This document shows positions 1-14,764 of a DNA stretch of 64,000 bases, in pieces. The position numbers and the translations under genes were made by a program. Each line of letters starts with the position of its first letter. The stretch's first letter is position 1. Origin of the DNA: Neocallimastix lanati (nom. inval.). Lineage: Eukaryota; Neocallimastigomycota; Neocallimastigomycetes; Neocallimastigales; Neocallimastigaceae. The notes beneath the pieces were generated by a model, which saw only the letters and a program-made list of their open reading frames with translations, was not told where the DNA came from and ran no database searches. Where the stretch lies: contig JACVTC010000082.1 of NCBI GenBank assembly GCA_016946835.1, positions 610,001 through 674,000 on the forward strand, written 5' to 3'.

Positions 1-2055
1 TATATCTGTCTTTTACAGCAGTACCCATTCTTCCAATCATTTCACCAATCATTTTCCAAGAAGGACCATAAACTGAATAAAGTTTCAAAATAGCTTCATC
101 TTCTTTTTCTGAAAATTTTCCATTAAAATTATCTGGATGAAACATACGAGTAACACAACGATAGGATGACTCTGTAGAGCGATTTGGTAGTACTTGAGAA
201 ACATATTTCCAGAAACCTTGATGCTTTTTCAAATCTAAAGCATCACTATTTTTATACTGCCTTTTGAAAATAAGATTTAATACTAACGATTTATCTATAT
301 TATGCATTTCTAAATAATCATATACAGCTTTTGTTAATGCTGCTTTTTCTTCATTAGAAAAAGGCCCCTTTTTCATAACCTTAGATAAGCCAGTATCTTT
401 AAGATTTTGGCTTTTTCTCCATTTTTCTGTTAATTCCACTGGCGCTTTTTCATATTCCAATTTAAGTTCTTTTGCTGCTTCTATATTATATTTGTAATGA
501 ATGTTTTGTCTTTTCTTTGTTGATACCGACTATATTAATTTAATTTATTTAATAATAAATTGTTTTATTTAATAGTAATTGAAATTTCAATTTAATACTT
601 TATATATTTATATCATTTAATATTATATAAAAAGCATTCTTATACTACCTCATTATTGTCTTTTCTTCTATTTCTAATTATTTCTTCTATATCAATATTG
701 GTATTAATTTGTTTTTTTAATTCAGGATTAATTTCTTTTTTTTTCTTTTCATTTATTACTTCATTATTATTCTTATTTGTATTATTAATATTAAATATTT
801 GGTTTTCTTTTTTGTCATTGGAAACATTTACTGTAAAAAAAAAATAAAAATAAAATAAAAATAAAAATATATATTTATATTTATATAAAATAAAATAAAA
901 AAAAAAAATAAAATTTAAGTTATGGTTAAAATTTTATTTAAAGTAAAATACATAGTTTTATATTTTAATTACATATTATTTTAAAAATTGTAATAGTATA
1001 TATGAAATGTGACTAATTTTTTTAATACCTTTATTCGTTTTGTTCAAATGATTTGAAATTTTAATATCTGAATTTTTTTGTTCATTTGTATCGGTATCTT
1101 GGGCGTCAATTAATAAATTAGAAATATCCATTGGATTACTTGTTCCCGTCCTTGTTCTTTTTCTTTTTTATTTTTATTTATTATATTATATTATTTTTTT
1201 TTTTAAATAAAAATTATAATAATGGAAATTTAATTTTTATTATTATTGTTGTTTTAATTGTATTTAATTTAATTTAATTTATTTTATTTTATATCTCAAC
1301 TATTTATTTTATTTTAATAAATTAATTTTACATTTTATATAAAAATACATTACCTATTTAATGTATTTGTTTCGTCGATAATTTCTACAATTTTATTTTG
1401 TTTGTCTAAATCCATGGTAGAAACTGATATATTTGATGAATTTGAAATTACATTTTCTTTATTATTTTCTTTATCCTTTTCCTTTTTTTCCTTTTTTTCC
1501 TTTTTTTCCTTTTCCTTTTCCTTTTCCTTTTCCTTTTCTTTTTCTTTTTCCTTCTCTTTATTCTTTTTTTCTTTTTTTTCCTTTTTCTCCTTTTTTTCCT
1601 TTTTTTCCTTTTTTTCCTTCTTCTCTTTCTTTTCTTTTTTTTCCTTCTTCTCCTTCTTCTCCTTCTTTTTCTTTACTTCCTTTATTTCCTTTATTTCCTT
1701 TATTTCCTTTTTTCTTTCATTTTCCTCATTTACTTTGTTCTTATTTTTTTCCTTTTTTTTTTTATCCTTTTTATGTTTCTTTCTAATGTGTTCGATATCT
1801 TCTAAATTATCTAACTTACGTTTTTTACTTTTTTCTCCATTTTTCAACTTTTCCTTTTTCTTTTCTTTTTTTATAATTTTATTTTCTATGTTACCTGTAA
1901 TTTCATCCTTATTTACTTTTTTTTTATCTATATTTATATTTTATAATTTATAAATATTATTACAAATTTAAATGTAAAATTGAAAAAAAAAATAAAAATA
2001 AAAATAAAATAAAAATAAATCTCAATTCCAAAAAAAATAAATTACCTTTAGTCAT
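1..2055 (-). CDS. Reb1/TTF1-type Myb-domain DNA-binding protein (3' end outside window)
   Basis: Five exons can be joined in one frame: 2055-2046, 1927-1354, 1150-1029, 830-649 and 529 to the window edge, each with GT/AG borders. The protein starts MTKDKKKVNK. It has a very long Lys/Glu repeat (about residues 60-150, KEK units), then a Ser/Asn-rich linker. The last exon holds tandem Myb/SANT-like repeats: GPFSNEEKAAL at the start of one repeat, then NRSTESSYRCVTRMFHPDN, then GKFSEKEDEAILKLYSVYG and WKMIGEMIGRMGTAVKDRY. That arrangement (GxF-S/T-xEED followed by SW..I...I.R) is typical of Reb1, TTF1 and DMTF1 factors, which bind DNA and in yeast and mammals stop RNA polymerase I. Function as an rDNA terminator factor is inferred from family. 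The Lys/Glu tract probably acts as a nuclear, charged low-complexity region. The start is supported by the 10-base first exon in phase with exon 2. The C-terminus lies beyond base 1. Confidence 0.72.
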
Positions 2056-2137
2056 TTTAATTTTTATTAATAATATAATTATCAATACAGTAATAATTAT
2101 TAAAGTTTTATTTAAAAATTTTATGATATAGAATAAA

Positions 2138-2170
<33 letters not shown>

Positions 2171-2681
2171 TTAAAATATATATAAATGTTATAATAACTT
2201 TAATATATTAAAATATATTTAATAATATATTATTTGATTGATTGGAACCAATAAATTTTAAATTTTATTTAAAAAAATCAAAAATAATTTCCAATTATTC
2301 ATTATATATTTAATTTTATGAATAAATACTCTAAAACAACAGATTAATAAAATATAATAAAATTAAAAATAAATCATTATAAAAATAATATGCACTATAT
2401 ATAAATATTTAATATTTTAAATATGTATATTATAATTACGTATTATTTAAAATTTTATTAAAATTAAAAGCAAAAAATAGCAAAAACAAAAACAAAAACA
2501 TATATATACAATTAAATAGATTAGATTAGATATATTTTAATATATTTATATTTAATTTTAAGTAAACCAAGAAATATTTTTTCTTTTTATATTTTATTAC
2601 TTTTTTTGTTTTTTAATTTTTATTCTTTATATATATATATATATGTATATATTTATAAATTTAAATTATAATTTTATTAAT
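2056..2681. other. Intergenic spacer between the Myb factor and RSPH1-like gene
   Basis: This AT-rich spacer contains a poly-A run near 2131-2153 followed by an AT dinucleotide tract. It should hold the promoter of the Myb gene and the 3' end of the RSPH1-like gene. I see no exon, RNA gene or element in it. Confidence 0.6.
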
Positions 2682-4300
2682 TTAATCTTCTTCTGTAGCA
2701 GCTTCTAATGGGTTTTGACCTAATAGGCTTGGATTTGTTACATTTACTTGATATAAAGTACTTCTATATTGTATTTTTGCTGGTACGTCCATATAATCAT
2801 TATTTACAAATTTTCCAACAATTCTGTGGTCAGCATGAATAATTGTACCTATAATTATTAATAATTTCAAATATATATATATACATTAAATTAGAATTTG
2901 ATAATAGGAATAAATTTACCAATATAAAGATTATTATTATTATTATTATTATTGTTATTGTTATAATTATTATCACTATTATTATCACTATTATCATTAT
3001 TTTTATTATCATCATCTTTATTTTTTATCTACTATTCATTTTAAACTTTTAATATTTTACCTTCATCTGTTAAAACACCATTTTTCCACGTACCACTTTT
3101 CTATAATATTAATGATTGATATTAAAAGACATTAGAAATAATAAGTACTTCTATTTTTTTTACTAATAAATTTAAGTTTAATCATTTAATACTTTGCTTC
3201 CAGTTGCAAGGAAAGTATATGTTCCTTTTCCATTTTTCATATCATCTGCCCATTCTCCTTCATACTTTACAAGAATAATTAATAAATTTTATATAATATA
3301 TATATATATTAATTATTTACTCCTTTTTCTTAGAAAAATATATATATATATATTTAAATATATATAATTATATTATATCTATACATAATCCCCATTTATA
3401 TAAATATATTTTCCAAATCCATTTCTTTTTCCTTCTTTGAAAGAACCTATTTCAATTTATAATTAAATATAAACATATTTTATTTCATTAATTATAATTT
3501 TTTTTATAATATATTATAATAAATAAATATTTAAATTTATCCACACCATAATATTTCTATGATTATTAATTATTATAATATTTTACCTTGATATTTTGAG
3601 CCGTCTGGATATAAAAATGTACCTTCTCCTTCTCTTAAATTATTTACATAATTTCCAGAATATTTTGCACCATTTTTGAATTTATAAACACCATATCCTT
3701 CTCTTAATTTATAATACATTTATATTTATAAAATAGATAATAATATTAGAATAATAATCATTGTATCATATAAATTTGATTAATATTATTCAATTTAAAT
3801 TATAATTTAATTTAGCAATATGGTTTATATTTTAGTATTTTATATACCTTTTTCCATTTTTATAATTTCCAGTATACTAATTAATATATTTATATATAAA
3901 TATTAAAAATTAATAAAATAATTATTAACATCTATAAAAATAAAATTTATAATATAGGCCTCTATATATATTTATCTTGGTTTATTTTATATATTTATTT
4001 AAATAGATCTTTACGAGTTCACCGTTTTTAAAAAGCATTTTTCCTTTTCCATGACGTTCTTTTGCTTCATTTCTTTCACCTTCATAAGTCTTTATACAAT
4101 GGCATTAAAGATAATAGATTAAAAGAGTTATTTTTTTAATATATTTTATATTTTGAATTGTCAATAATTGAATAAAACTTTCATTTATTATTTAATTACA
4201 ATTATCACTATTATTGTATTATTATATATTATTAATATTTCATAAAGCATACACCAATGGTTTCCTTGAATTCTTCATCATTTGATTCAGTATCAGACAT
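2682..4300 (-). CDS. RSPH1: Radial spoke head protein 1-like MORN-repeat protein
   Basis: Eight exons join in frame: 4300-4253, 4089-4015, 3876-3848, 3702-3587, 3446-3385, 3264-3193, 3100-3061 and 2848-2682, giving 202 aa. The start [13 protein letters not shown] leads straight into [17 protein letters not shown], which closely matches the opening of animal RSPH1 (YEG.RNEAGERHG). Five to six MORN repeats follow (YxGxxxxGxRxGxGxY), for example [13 protein letters not shown] and [13 protein letters not shown]. The [13 protein letters not shown] block and the following [13 protein letters not shown] also match the RSPH1 C-terminal part. RSPH1 builds the head of axonemal radial spokes in motile cilia and flagella. 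The protein lacks the long C-terminal extension of the human one (about 309 aa). One exon is only 29 bases long. Splice choices were fixed by phase, so small border errors are possible. Confidence 0.85.
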
Positions 4301-4906
4301 TTTGATTTATATTAATATTTTTAAAATTCTATTAAAAATTAGCTGGTTAATTTTCTTAAGATTTAATATTAACTTTCTGTACAATATAAAAAATTATTTA
4401 ATTATTTAAACAAGATATCATTAAAAAAAATATAAAATTTTTTTTAAATTTGTTTATATTAAGTTTTTAATATTTACCATAACTGTTTATATAAATAAAT
4501 ATATATTATTATATTATTTATAATATATTAATTAAAAAAAAAAATTACTTACAAATTTATATATAAATTAAATTTAATCTCCGATAAATTATTTGGTTGC
4601 ACAAATTTATATACTTAATATAATTTTTATTTATATTTGAATAATACTTTCTTTGATTGAAAATTTTACATAATTAAAATAAATGAATTATAATGAATTT
4701 ATAATGAATTTATAATGAATTCAAAATGAATTTAGCTGAAAACATAGAAATTTAATTAATATTTTGAAAAACTCTATGTGATGAAATATAATTATTAATA
4801 ATTAATTTCTAAATAAATAATAAATAATAATATTATTTTATTAATTTTATATAGTAATAATAATAATAATAATAATATACAATAATGTAATATATATTAT
4901 TTCTGT
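4301..4906. other. Upstream spacer of the RSPH1-like gene
   Basis: AT-rich DNA with a short direct repeat near 4688-4735 (tataatgaattta units) and a short AAT run near 4856-4876. It should contain the RSPH1-like promoter. No gene seen. Confidence 0.5.
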
Positions 4907-7765
<2,859 letters not shown>

Positions 7766-8498
7766 AATATTTTCGTATTTAATATAGTATTTTAATTTGA
7801 CAAAACCCCACAAATTTTTATAAAATAAAGAAATAAATATTGCTATTATTTATGTTAATAAATAAAAGAAATTCACTAATTAAAATTATTAAAAAATAAA
7901 GTTATTTGTATATTATTACAATCCCGAAATTAATAATTTTTTTAAAAAAAAAAAATTAAATTAGTATATTTAAAATTTCTGGTTTAAAATTTACCAGTTA
8001 TTAATTCATTGAAAGAAGTTTTACCAGTCAAAGAAAAAAAATATTGACAGAATAAAACATATTAAAATTAATTTATATTATAAATCAAATGAATATCTTA
8101 AAATTATATAAAAACTAGTTTATTAAGCAAAAAAATTCATTATGAAGGTCTTTATATTTTATTTTTTATCCTAAAATAATAAATCATGTAAATTTATGTT
8201 TTTTTTAGGATAATAAAAAAATAATAAAAGAAATAATAAAGGAAATAATAATAATAAAAAACTGTTATTAAATATTTAAAAAAATTTCTTTTTCTTTATA
8301 ACTTAATACAAAGAATAAACACAATTATTGAGTTAAAAATTATATGCATTTAAAATTTAAAGATTATTAACCAAATTGAATTTTTATTAATATATATATA
8401 TATATATATAAATAATAATAATAATAATAAATAAATAATATTAAATACTAAAAAATAATTAATATAATAGGAATAAAAAATATAGTAATAATTATTCA
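7766..8498. other. AT-rich spacer
   Basis: Low-complexity AT-rich DNA with short AAT and AT runs near 8390-8430. I see no exon, tRNA or transposon part before the decayed LTR element. Confidence 0.5.
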
Positions 8499-10016
8499 TG
8501 TTAAGAGTCATGAATGCATGGATTATAGTTAAGTCAACTTTATTAATAGATTTTATAATAAAAAGTTACTAGTACTTAATTACTCTAAAATGCTTTTACA
8601 TTATGGCTTGTACATTAACTATATTAAAATATACTTCAATACATTTAAAGCTTATTCTAACATTCCCCATTAAACTTATGTTATTTTATTATGAATAAAT
8701 TGGTTTATTGGTGAATATATGTATATGAAATTATTATTTTTTATAATATTTACTTGATATTATTAAGCTATTTGATATTTCTTTTTTAAATAATTTATAA
8801 TTTTAAATTAATAAATTAATTTTTACATTATATTAATTCTTTAATTCTATTTAAATATTAATAAAATAATTTCTTAAATATATTTGTAATCTAGTTGTTC
8901 TCTCCTAAATCTAAGTTGTAACTTTCCTTTAATATTTCATGTTCTTTATTTTTATAATGTCTATTCTCCATAAAAATCCAAATTTCTAAATAGTTTTTAT
9001 ATTCTGAATCTTTTTATCATTAAAATATTAAATTATAACTTTTTGAATATTTTTCAATCAATAATTATAATTTGTAAATGGATAAACATCATCTATTTGT
9101 ATAAAACTCATAATTATATTTATTTATTTTATTATATTTTTCATTCCAAAGGTTTGTATTATAATTATATTAAATTAGTTATTATTTAAACCCATTTCAT
9201 GCTAGGCTTAATAAAATTATTATTGTTAAAATGCACTTATTTCATGATAGGAATTACTATTCTATTATATTTCCCTTGAATATTTGGGATATTATATTTT
9301 TAATAATTTTTATTGAATTTCTGACATATGGATTCACAGTCTCCTCCGTTATTGCGTTAACATTTATATATGCTTTTGATGTGTATAAATACGAGTTAAA
9401 ATAATTATACTTTAAATAATATGATAGCATGCTTTGCTGTTTAACAAAAACCATTGTTTAATATATGATTATTTAAATCTTTGTAAGTAACGAATATTGT
9501 TAAATTGTGTTTGAATATTTACGAGGTGGAAAAGCCTATTGCAGAGTAGATTTCTTTATATATAAATTTAGTACGTTATTAGTAGACTTGAAATTCTTTT
9601 GTTAAAATATCAAATGATAATCTCAATTAAGAGTCTCTATAAAAGTATTAAGATATATAATTATTCTTAAATATACTTTAGCTTGTTTTTCCTTATTAAA
9701 TTGATATTTTTATATTTTTGGAGTTTTATTTAAATTCTCTTTTATCAACTGCTTTATATTACATGTTTCTTCAATTTCTGTAATCTTGATCATTTCGATT
9801 AGTTTTAATAGTTTTCCTTAATTTAACATAATGGACAACTTTTATCATAATTTAAAATTCAAAGTTTTATAATTATGTCAATTTTATTAATGCATATATT
9901 ATTAAAGAGTTTTAGCTTTTAATTATTCTAACATAAATTTTATATTATTATACTGTGGCTTTTACATTATATGCTTTAATACATTTGAATCTTGTTTTTC
10001 ATATACTTCTCTAACA
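8499..10016 (-). mobile_element. Decayed copy of the non-autonomous LTR element
   Basis: This region is a degraded, inverted relative of the element at 27653-29801. Read on the minus strand, a 5' LTR remnant runs about 10016-9826 (it opens TGTTAGAGAAG) and a 3' LTR remnant about 8662-8499 (it closes CTCTTAACA). A purine tract, AAGTTTAATGGGGAA, lies directly before the 3' LTR. The interior keeps recognisable blocks of the intact copy, including the part around 9250-9330 (ATATTCAAGGGAAATATAA) and the AATTAAGAGTCTC site at 9625-9637. The interior is about 1.16 kb against 1.76 kb in the intact copy, so it has lost segments. No coding capacity is visible. Boundaries are approximate. Confidence 0.7.
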
Positions 10017-10358
10017 ACATAATTAACTAATGTTATTTAAAATAAATATATGTAGTGCATTTCACAAATCGGTTTATAATATTTTAATTAAAGCCATACA
10101 TTTTTAAGATATTCTATACAATCATAAATAAATATATAAATAATTATTATTTTAAAAGAAATAATAATATATTTTTACAATTAAATATCATTAAATAACT
10201 ATTTCAAAAGAAACAATAATATATTTTATTAAAAAAGACTTTTTAAAATTATTTTTACAATTGAATATTAATAAATTATATAAAAAAAAGAATATTAATT
10301 ATTTATTTTATTATATATTTAATTTTTAAATAAACAAGCCACATATGAAATACGCCAT
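10017..10358. other. Spacer between decayed LTR element and MULE
   Basis: AT-rich sequence. At its right end is the MULE target-site flank, including acgccat and the 9-base duplication starting at 10359. No gene seen. Confidence 0.5.
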
Positions 10359-10367
10359 ATTACAAAA

Positions 10368-10419
10368 GGGGGTGTGTCATTTCGAAAATTTTTATTACAT
10401 AAATTTGTATTTTGTTGTA
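10368..10419 (+). repeat. MULE left terminal inverted repeat
   Basis: This end is 52 bases long and matches the reverse complement of 20629-20680 with only a few mismatches near the tip. The target duplication ATTACAAAA lies directly outside it. Confidence 0.85.
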
Positions 10420-10683
10420 GTGCATTTTGGAAAACATGGCGTATTATAATGTAATAAATAAATAAATGAATAAATAAATTATAAATGAATAAATAAATTT
10501 TTAAATAATAATAAAAATAATTAAGACAAACTTTTTTTATGACTAAAAAATTTTTTTTTAGAAAATTAAATAAAAATATATAATTACTACATATATATAA
10601 TAATTATTATATTTTTTTATTTTATTTTAAATATTATTAATTATTATTAATACATTAATATCTTGTTTATATTATCAACAGAA

Positions 10684-11569
10684 AATACAGATTGAATAAA
10701 ATAAAATAAAATGAAATAAAATAAAATAAAATAAAAAGTAGAATATTAAATAAGAAAGTACAGATTGAATAAAATAAAATAAAATAAAATAAAATAAAAT
10801 AAAATAAAATAAAATAAAATAAAATAAAATAAAAAGTAGAATATTAAATAATAAAGTACAGATTATATAAAATAAAATAAAATAAAATAAAATAAAATAA
10901 AATAAAATAAAATAAAATAAAATAAAATAAAATAAAATAAAATAAAATAAAATAAAATAAAATAAAATAAAATAAAATAAAATAAAATAAAATAAAATAA
11001 AATAAAATAAAATAAAATAAAATAAAATAAAATAAAATAAAATAAAATAAAATAAAATAAAATAAAATAAAATAAAATAAAATAAAATAAAATAAAATAA
11101 AATAAAATAAAATAAAATAAAATAAAATAAAATAAAATAAAATAAAATAAAATAAAATAAAATAAAATAAAATAAAATAAAATAAATAGTAAAAATATGA
11201 ATATAAAGTACAGATTGAATAAAATAAAATAAAATAAAATAAAATAAAATAAAATAAAATAAAATAAAATAAAATAAAATAAAATAAAATAAAATAAAAT
11301 AAAATAAAATAAAATAAAATAAAATAAATAGTAAAAATATGAATTTAAAGTACAGATTGAATAAAATAAAATAAAATAAAATAAAATAAAATAAAATAAA
11401 ATAAAATAAAATAAAATAAAATAAAATAAAATAAAATAAAATAAAATAAAATAAAATAAAATAAAATAAAATAAAATAAAATAAAATAAAATAAAATAAA
11501 ATAAAATAAAAAGTAGAATATTAAATAAGAAAGTACAGATTGAATAAAATAAAATAAAATATAATAATT
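10684..11569. repeat. AAAAT-based minisatellite
   Basis: Long (AAAAT)n arrays are interrupted about every 60-350 bases by a conserved linker of roughly 30 bases, for example agtagaatattaaataagaa followed by agtacagattgaat. At least six linkers are visible, near 10690, 10740, 10835, 11190, 11330 and 11515. The linker resembles those of the arrays at 26753-27440 and 44826-44940. Confidence 0.9.
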
Positions 11570-12341
11570 ATTTTATATATATAGGAATCTTATATATTTT
11601 AATTTTTTTTCAATTATTTTTCTAAAAAAAAAAATTTAGTTATAATAACGTTTGTCTTTTAATTATTATATATTATTATAGTAAATAAAAAAATTTAAAT
11701 GAAAAGTAAATAATTTTAATTATTTATAATTCATATTTTCATAAAAGATATATATATATATATTAATTTAAATGATATAAGAATTAAAAATTAAAACAAT
11801 AAGAGTTGAATAATTGATCCTATTAAAATAATTAATTATTTGCATAGTAATATTTATAATGTTTGATCAATATGAATCAATTATTATTAAAATATAATAA
11901 TAACAATTATAATTTTAATAAAATAATAAAAATCTTTTATTGAATTTAATATTTTTAATAATATAATTAATTTTGAAAAGTATATTGATATTAATAAAAT
12001 TTATAATAATATAATATTTATATTGATATTAATAAAATTTATAATTATATAATATTGATATTGATATTAATAAAATTTATAATTATATAATATTGATATT
12101 GATATTAATAAGATTTTAACTAGTATCAAATAAATCGGTTTTAGTTATAAATTACTTAATAAAAATAACTAAAAGATAATTTCTATTAAGATTATTAAAT
12201 AAACACAATAGGTAAATAAATTTGTATTTTTCTAGCATTTTTTTAAATTAAGATTATTTAATTATTATTTAAACGATTATAAATATAAATTTAAAATAAA
12301 TAAATTTTTATTTTTCTAACATTTTTTTAAATTAAGATTAT
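11570..12341. repeat. Noncoding MULE interior with short tandem repeats
   Basis: This stretch lies downstream of the transposase gene. Near 11975-12115 a unit of about 50 bases containing ttgatattaataaaattta is repeated three times. Near 12215-12345 a block with tttttaaattaagattattt occurs twice, about 90 bases apart. No gene seen. Confidence 0.6.
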
Positions 12342-13777
12342 TTATTTTAAATTAATATTTATATCGTTTAAATCAATTAAACATTCTTTCCATAACTTAA
12401 TTAATTCATTTCTGTTACATCCATTATAAAATAAATTTATTTCCTTACTTTTGTAATTTTCAATTAAAATTTTAATTTCATAAGTTACACTAAATATTTT
12501 TTGCTTTTTTTTCCAATTTCCTTTAGTTCTCCTTTGATAATCATTATAAGATAAGTTTTCTTCTTCTTTTAATATATATATTAATTTATAAAATAAAGGT
12601 TTATTTGGAAATATATTATTTAAGTAGCTATTATAAGATTCTGATGCATTGTTTGTTAAATGCTCTATATTTTCAAAATAATTCCAATTATTAACATTAT
12701 ACTTAAGTAAATAATTTTTATTAAAATATTCTAAAAATTGCAGAAAATTATTATACTTTTTTTTTGACAAATTCTTTTTATTATAATATAAATATCAAAT
12801 ATATAGTTAGGGTTTATAAACGATAAGTTCGAAATAGCTTTATAATAAATATATACATCATTATTATTCTTCACTTCATGATAACATAATATATTTTTTT
12901 GTTTTTCTAATGATCTTTTGTAATGCCAAACACAATATTTAATATTTATATTGGGAAAAACTTTTTTTGCGGCATTAGATATACCTTGTTCAAAATCACA
13001 ATGAAAATTAATTGTAGTAATTAATGTATTACTCCTAAATTTATTTGCATTTTTTTTTATTTCTTTAAATAATGTTTCATATGTAGATTGTTTTTTATTT
13101 TTTAATATAGAAATGGAAGTAGTGTAAAACATATTAAATTCCCCAACATAAGTTCTTGTTATAAATAACTGATAACTAAATTTCGGTGCTGCATAAAATG
13201 TACCGTCCGCAAATATATTTTTATGATAATTCGAAAATAAATATGCTTGGAATGGTGATTGAAAGATTATTAGATCAGTATTTTTAAATATCATAAAATT
13301 TTCATTTCTTTTAGTTTTATAATATTCTGATTCAATGGGAATATCATCAAAACTTTTTATGTTTGGAGGAAATTGTTTATTTATATTTCTTATTATTTGG
13401 GATCTAATTGTACTATATTCGGGACATATAAGTCCCATTTCTTGAGAAACGGCATTAAATATATGTTTAGGTTTTATATCCATAGGAATTGAATTTTTCT
13501 TAATTTCTTCCTTAATTTTATGCTTTGATACTGATATAGACACATCAATTTCTTTTTCGAGATGGTTATGTAAACTTTCATATTTTAAAACCTCCTTTTT
13601 ATCATTTAAAATAATTAAAGATTTACATTTATTTAAAGTCTTATATTCAGTGCATCAATAAATTTTTGATTTATCTTTCCTTTGAAATGAAAAATTAAAT
13701 TTGTATTTTTTATTAATAATAATTTGTTCATTTCCTCGATTTGTTTCACTTATTACAATTTCTATATTGTCTTCCAT
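12342..13777 (-). pseudogene. MULE transposase (FLYWCH + MULE domains), broken
   Basis: The frame starts at the ATG at 13777. The first 75 residues form a FLYWCH-type zinc finger with the usual C...C...HNH spacing (YKTLNKCKSL, then ESLHNHLEKE). At the position where this family has Trp before Cys, an in-frame TGA occurs near 13655 (KIY-stop-CTEY). The MULE catalytic core follows: ADGTFYAAP near residue 190 (first Asp), INFHCDFEQG near residue 262 (second Asp), KYCVWHYKRS zinc-like motif, and NNASESYNSYLNN near residue 372 (probable catalytic Glu region). Near 12750-12770 the frame shifts, so the C-terminal 142 residues lie in another frame. Both lesions make this an inactive copy. The rest of the reading frame is intact, so it died rather recently. 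Confidence 0.85.
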
Positions 13778-14215
13778 TAATAATTAAAATTTTTCAATAA
13801 AATATTTTAATAAATATACTTTTAAATGCTTTGAAACTTTTTTTTTTTTTTTAATATTTAAAATAATAAACCTTTTTTTAATTAATTATATAATTATTTA
13901 AATAATTATTTAATTATTAATTATTTATTATTTCTTTATTTACTATTTTATTTATTAATTTTTATTTTTATTTTTTATTTTTTATTTTATTTTATTTTTT
14001 TTATTTTTATTTTATTTTTTAATGTTTAAAAAAAAGGATTCTTATTTCTTATTTTTATTTTATTTTTTAATGTTTAAAAAAAAGTTTTCTTATTTCTTAT
14101 TTTTATTTTATTTTTTAAGCATTAAAAAATAAAATGTTTATTTATTTTTTATTTTATTTTTCAATGTTAAATAGAAATACCTAACCTATTTATTATTTAT
14201 TGAAGTGTTGTATTT
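13778..14215. repeat. MULE upstream region with tandem repeat
   Basis: Between about 13985 and 14130 a unit of about 60 bases (ttttattttattttttaatg, then an A run and a tcttatttctta stretch) is repeated two to three times. It lies upstream of the transposase start and ends at the copia target site TATTT (14211-14215). Confidence 0.6.
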
Positions 14216-14579
14216 TGTTAGAAAATTAGTATTTTTAGTTTAAATTTTTAATTAACACTTTGTTCAATACTTTTATTTTATTATAATTTTAAATATTAAA
14301 TATTAAATAGTATATTATAAATAAATAGGATATATTACAATAATATATAGTTTATATAATTTATGATACAAATAATATAGTTTTAAAATTTTTTATAAGC
14401 CTCTTTTATATTATTTCTAATAAGTCATGTATTTAATATAATAAATATGTACGTTCCATTGAATGTAATTTTTATGAATATAAAAATATTAAATCATGTA
14501 TTATTATTAAAAAATAGGTTCTTTAATAAAAATAAAAACTTTTAGTAAAAAGTAAATATTTATTTACAATTTTTTGTCA
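14216..14579 (+). repeat. copia 5' LTR
   Basis: This 364-base direct repeat matches 19983-20346 except for three G/A differences. It opens TGTTAGAAAATTAG and closes TTTTTTGTCA. It should carry the promoter and transcription start. Confidence 0.95.
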
Positions 14580-14593
14580 GATTAAGAGTCTCA
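14580..14593 (+). promoter_or_regulatory. Primer binding site matching tRNA-Lys(CUU) anticodon arm
   Basis: GATTAAGAGTCTCA directly follows the 5' LTR. Its complement, TGAGACTCTTAATC, equals the anticodon stem-loop of eukaryotic tRNA-Lys(CUU) as I remember it, not a tRNA 3' end. Priming by a half-tRNA cut in the anticodon arm is known for Drosophila copia. AGAGTC and GACTCT at 14585-14601 can also pair as a hairpin. Confidence 0.65.
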
Positions 14594-14764
14594 GTGACTC
14601 TCTAGTGTTTTTAAGATACATTTATGTGTGAAAAATATATTGAGGAATTTAGTAATTAGTTATAATTAGTGTTGTCGATAATTGAGTAATCGACAAAATA
14701 AATAAATAAAACTTTTATAAATAATAAAAAATAATAATAAACAAAAGAAAAGTAAACAAAAAAA

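Noticed and set aside
1402-1953. Plus-strand Ser/Phe- and Pro/Phe-rich frames
   Set aside because: They are antisense shadows of the Lys/Glu repeat of the Myb gene, whose exons and phase are well supported.
9257-9454. A 65-residue frame inside the decayed LTR element
   Set aside because: The matching part of the intact copy is not open, so it is a chance frame in element DNA.
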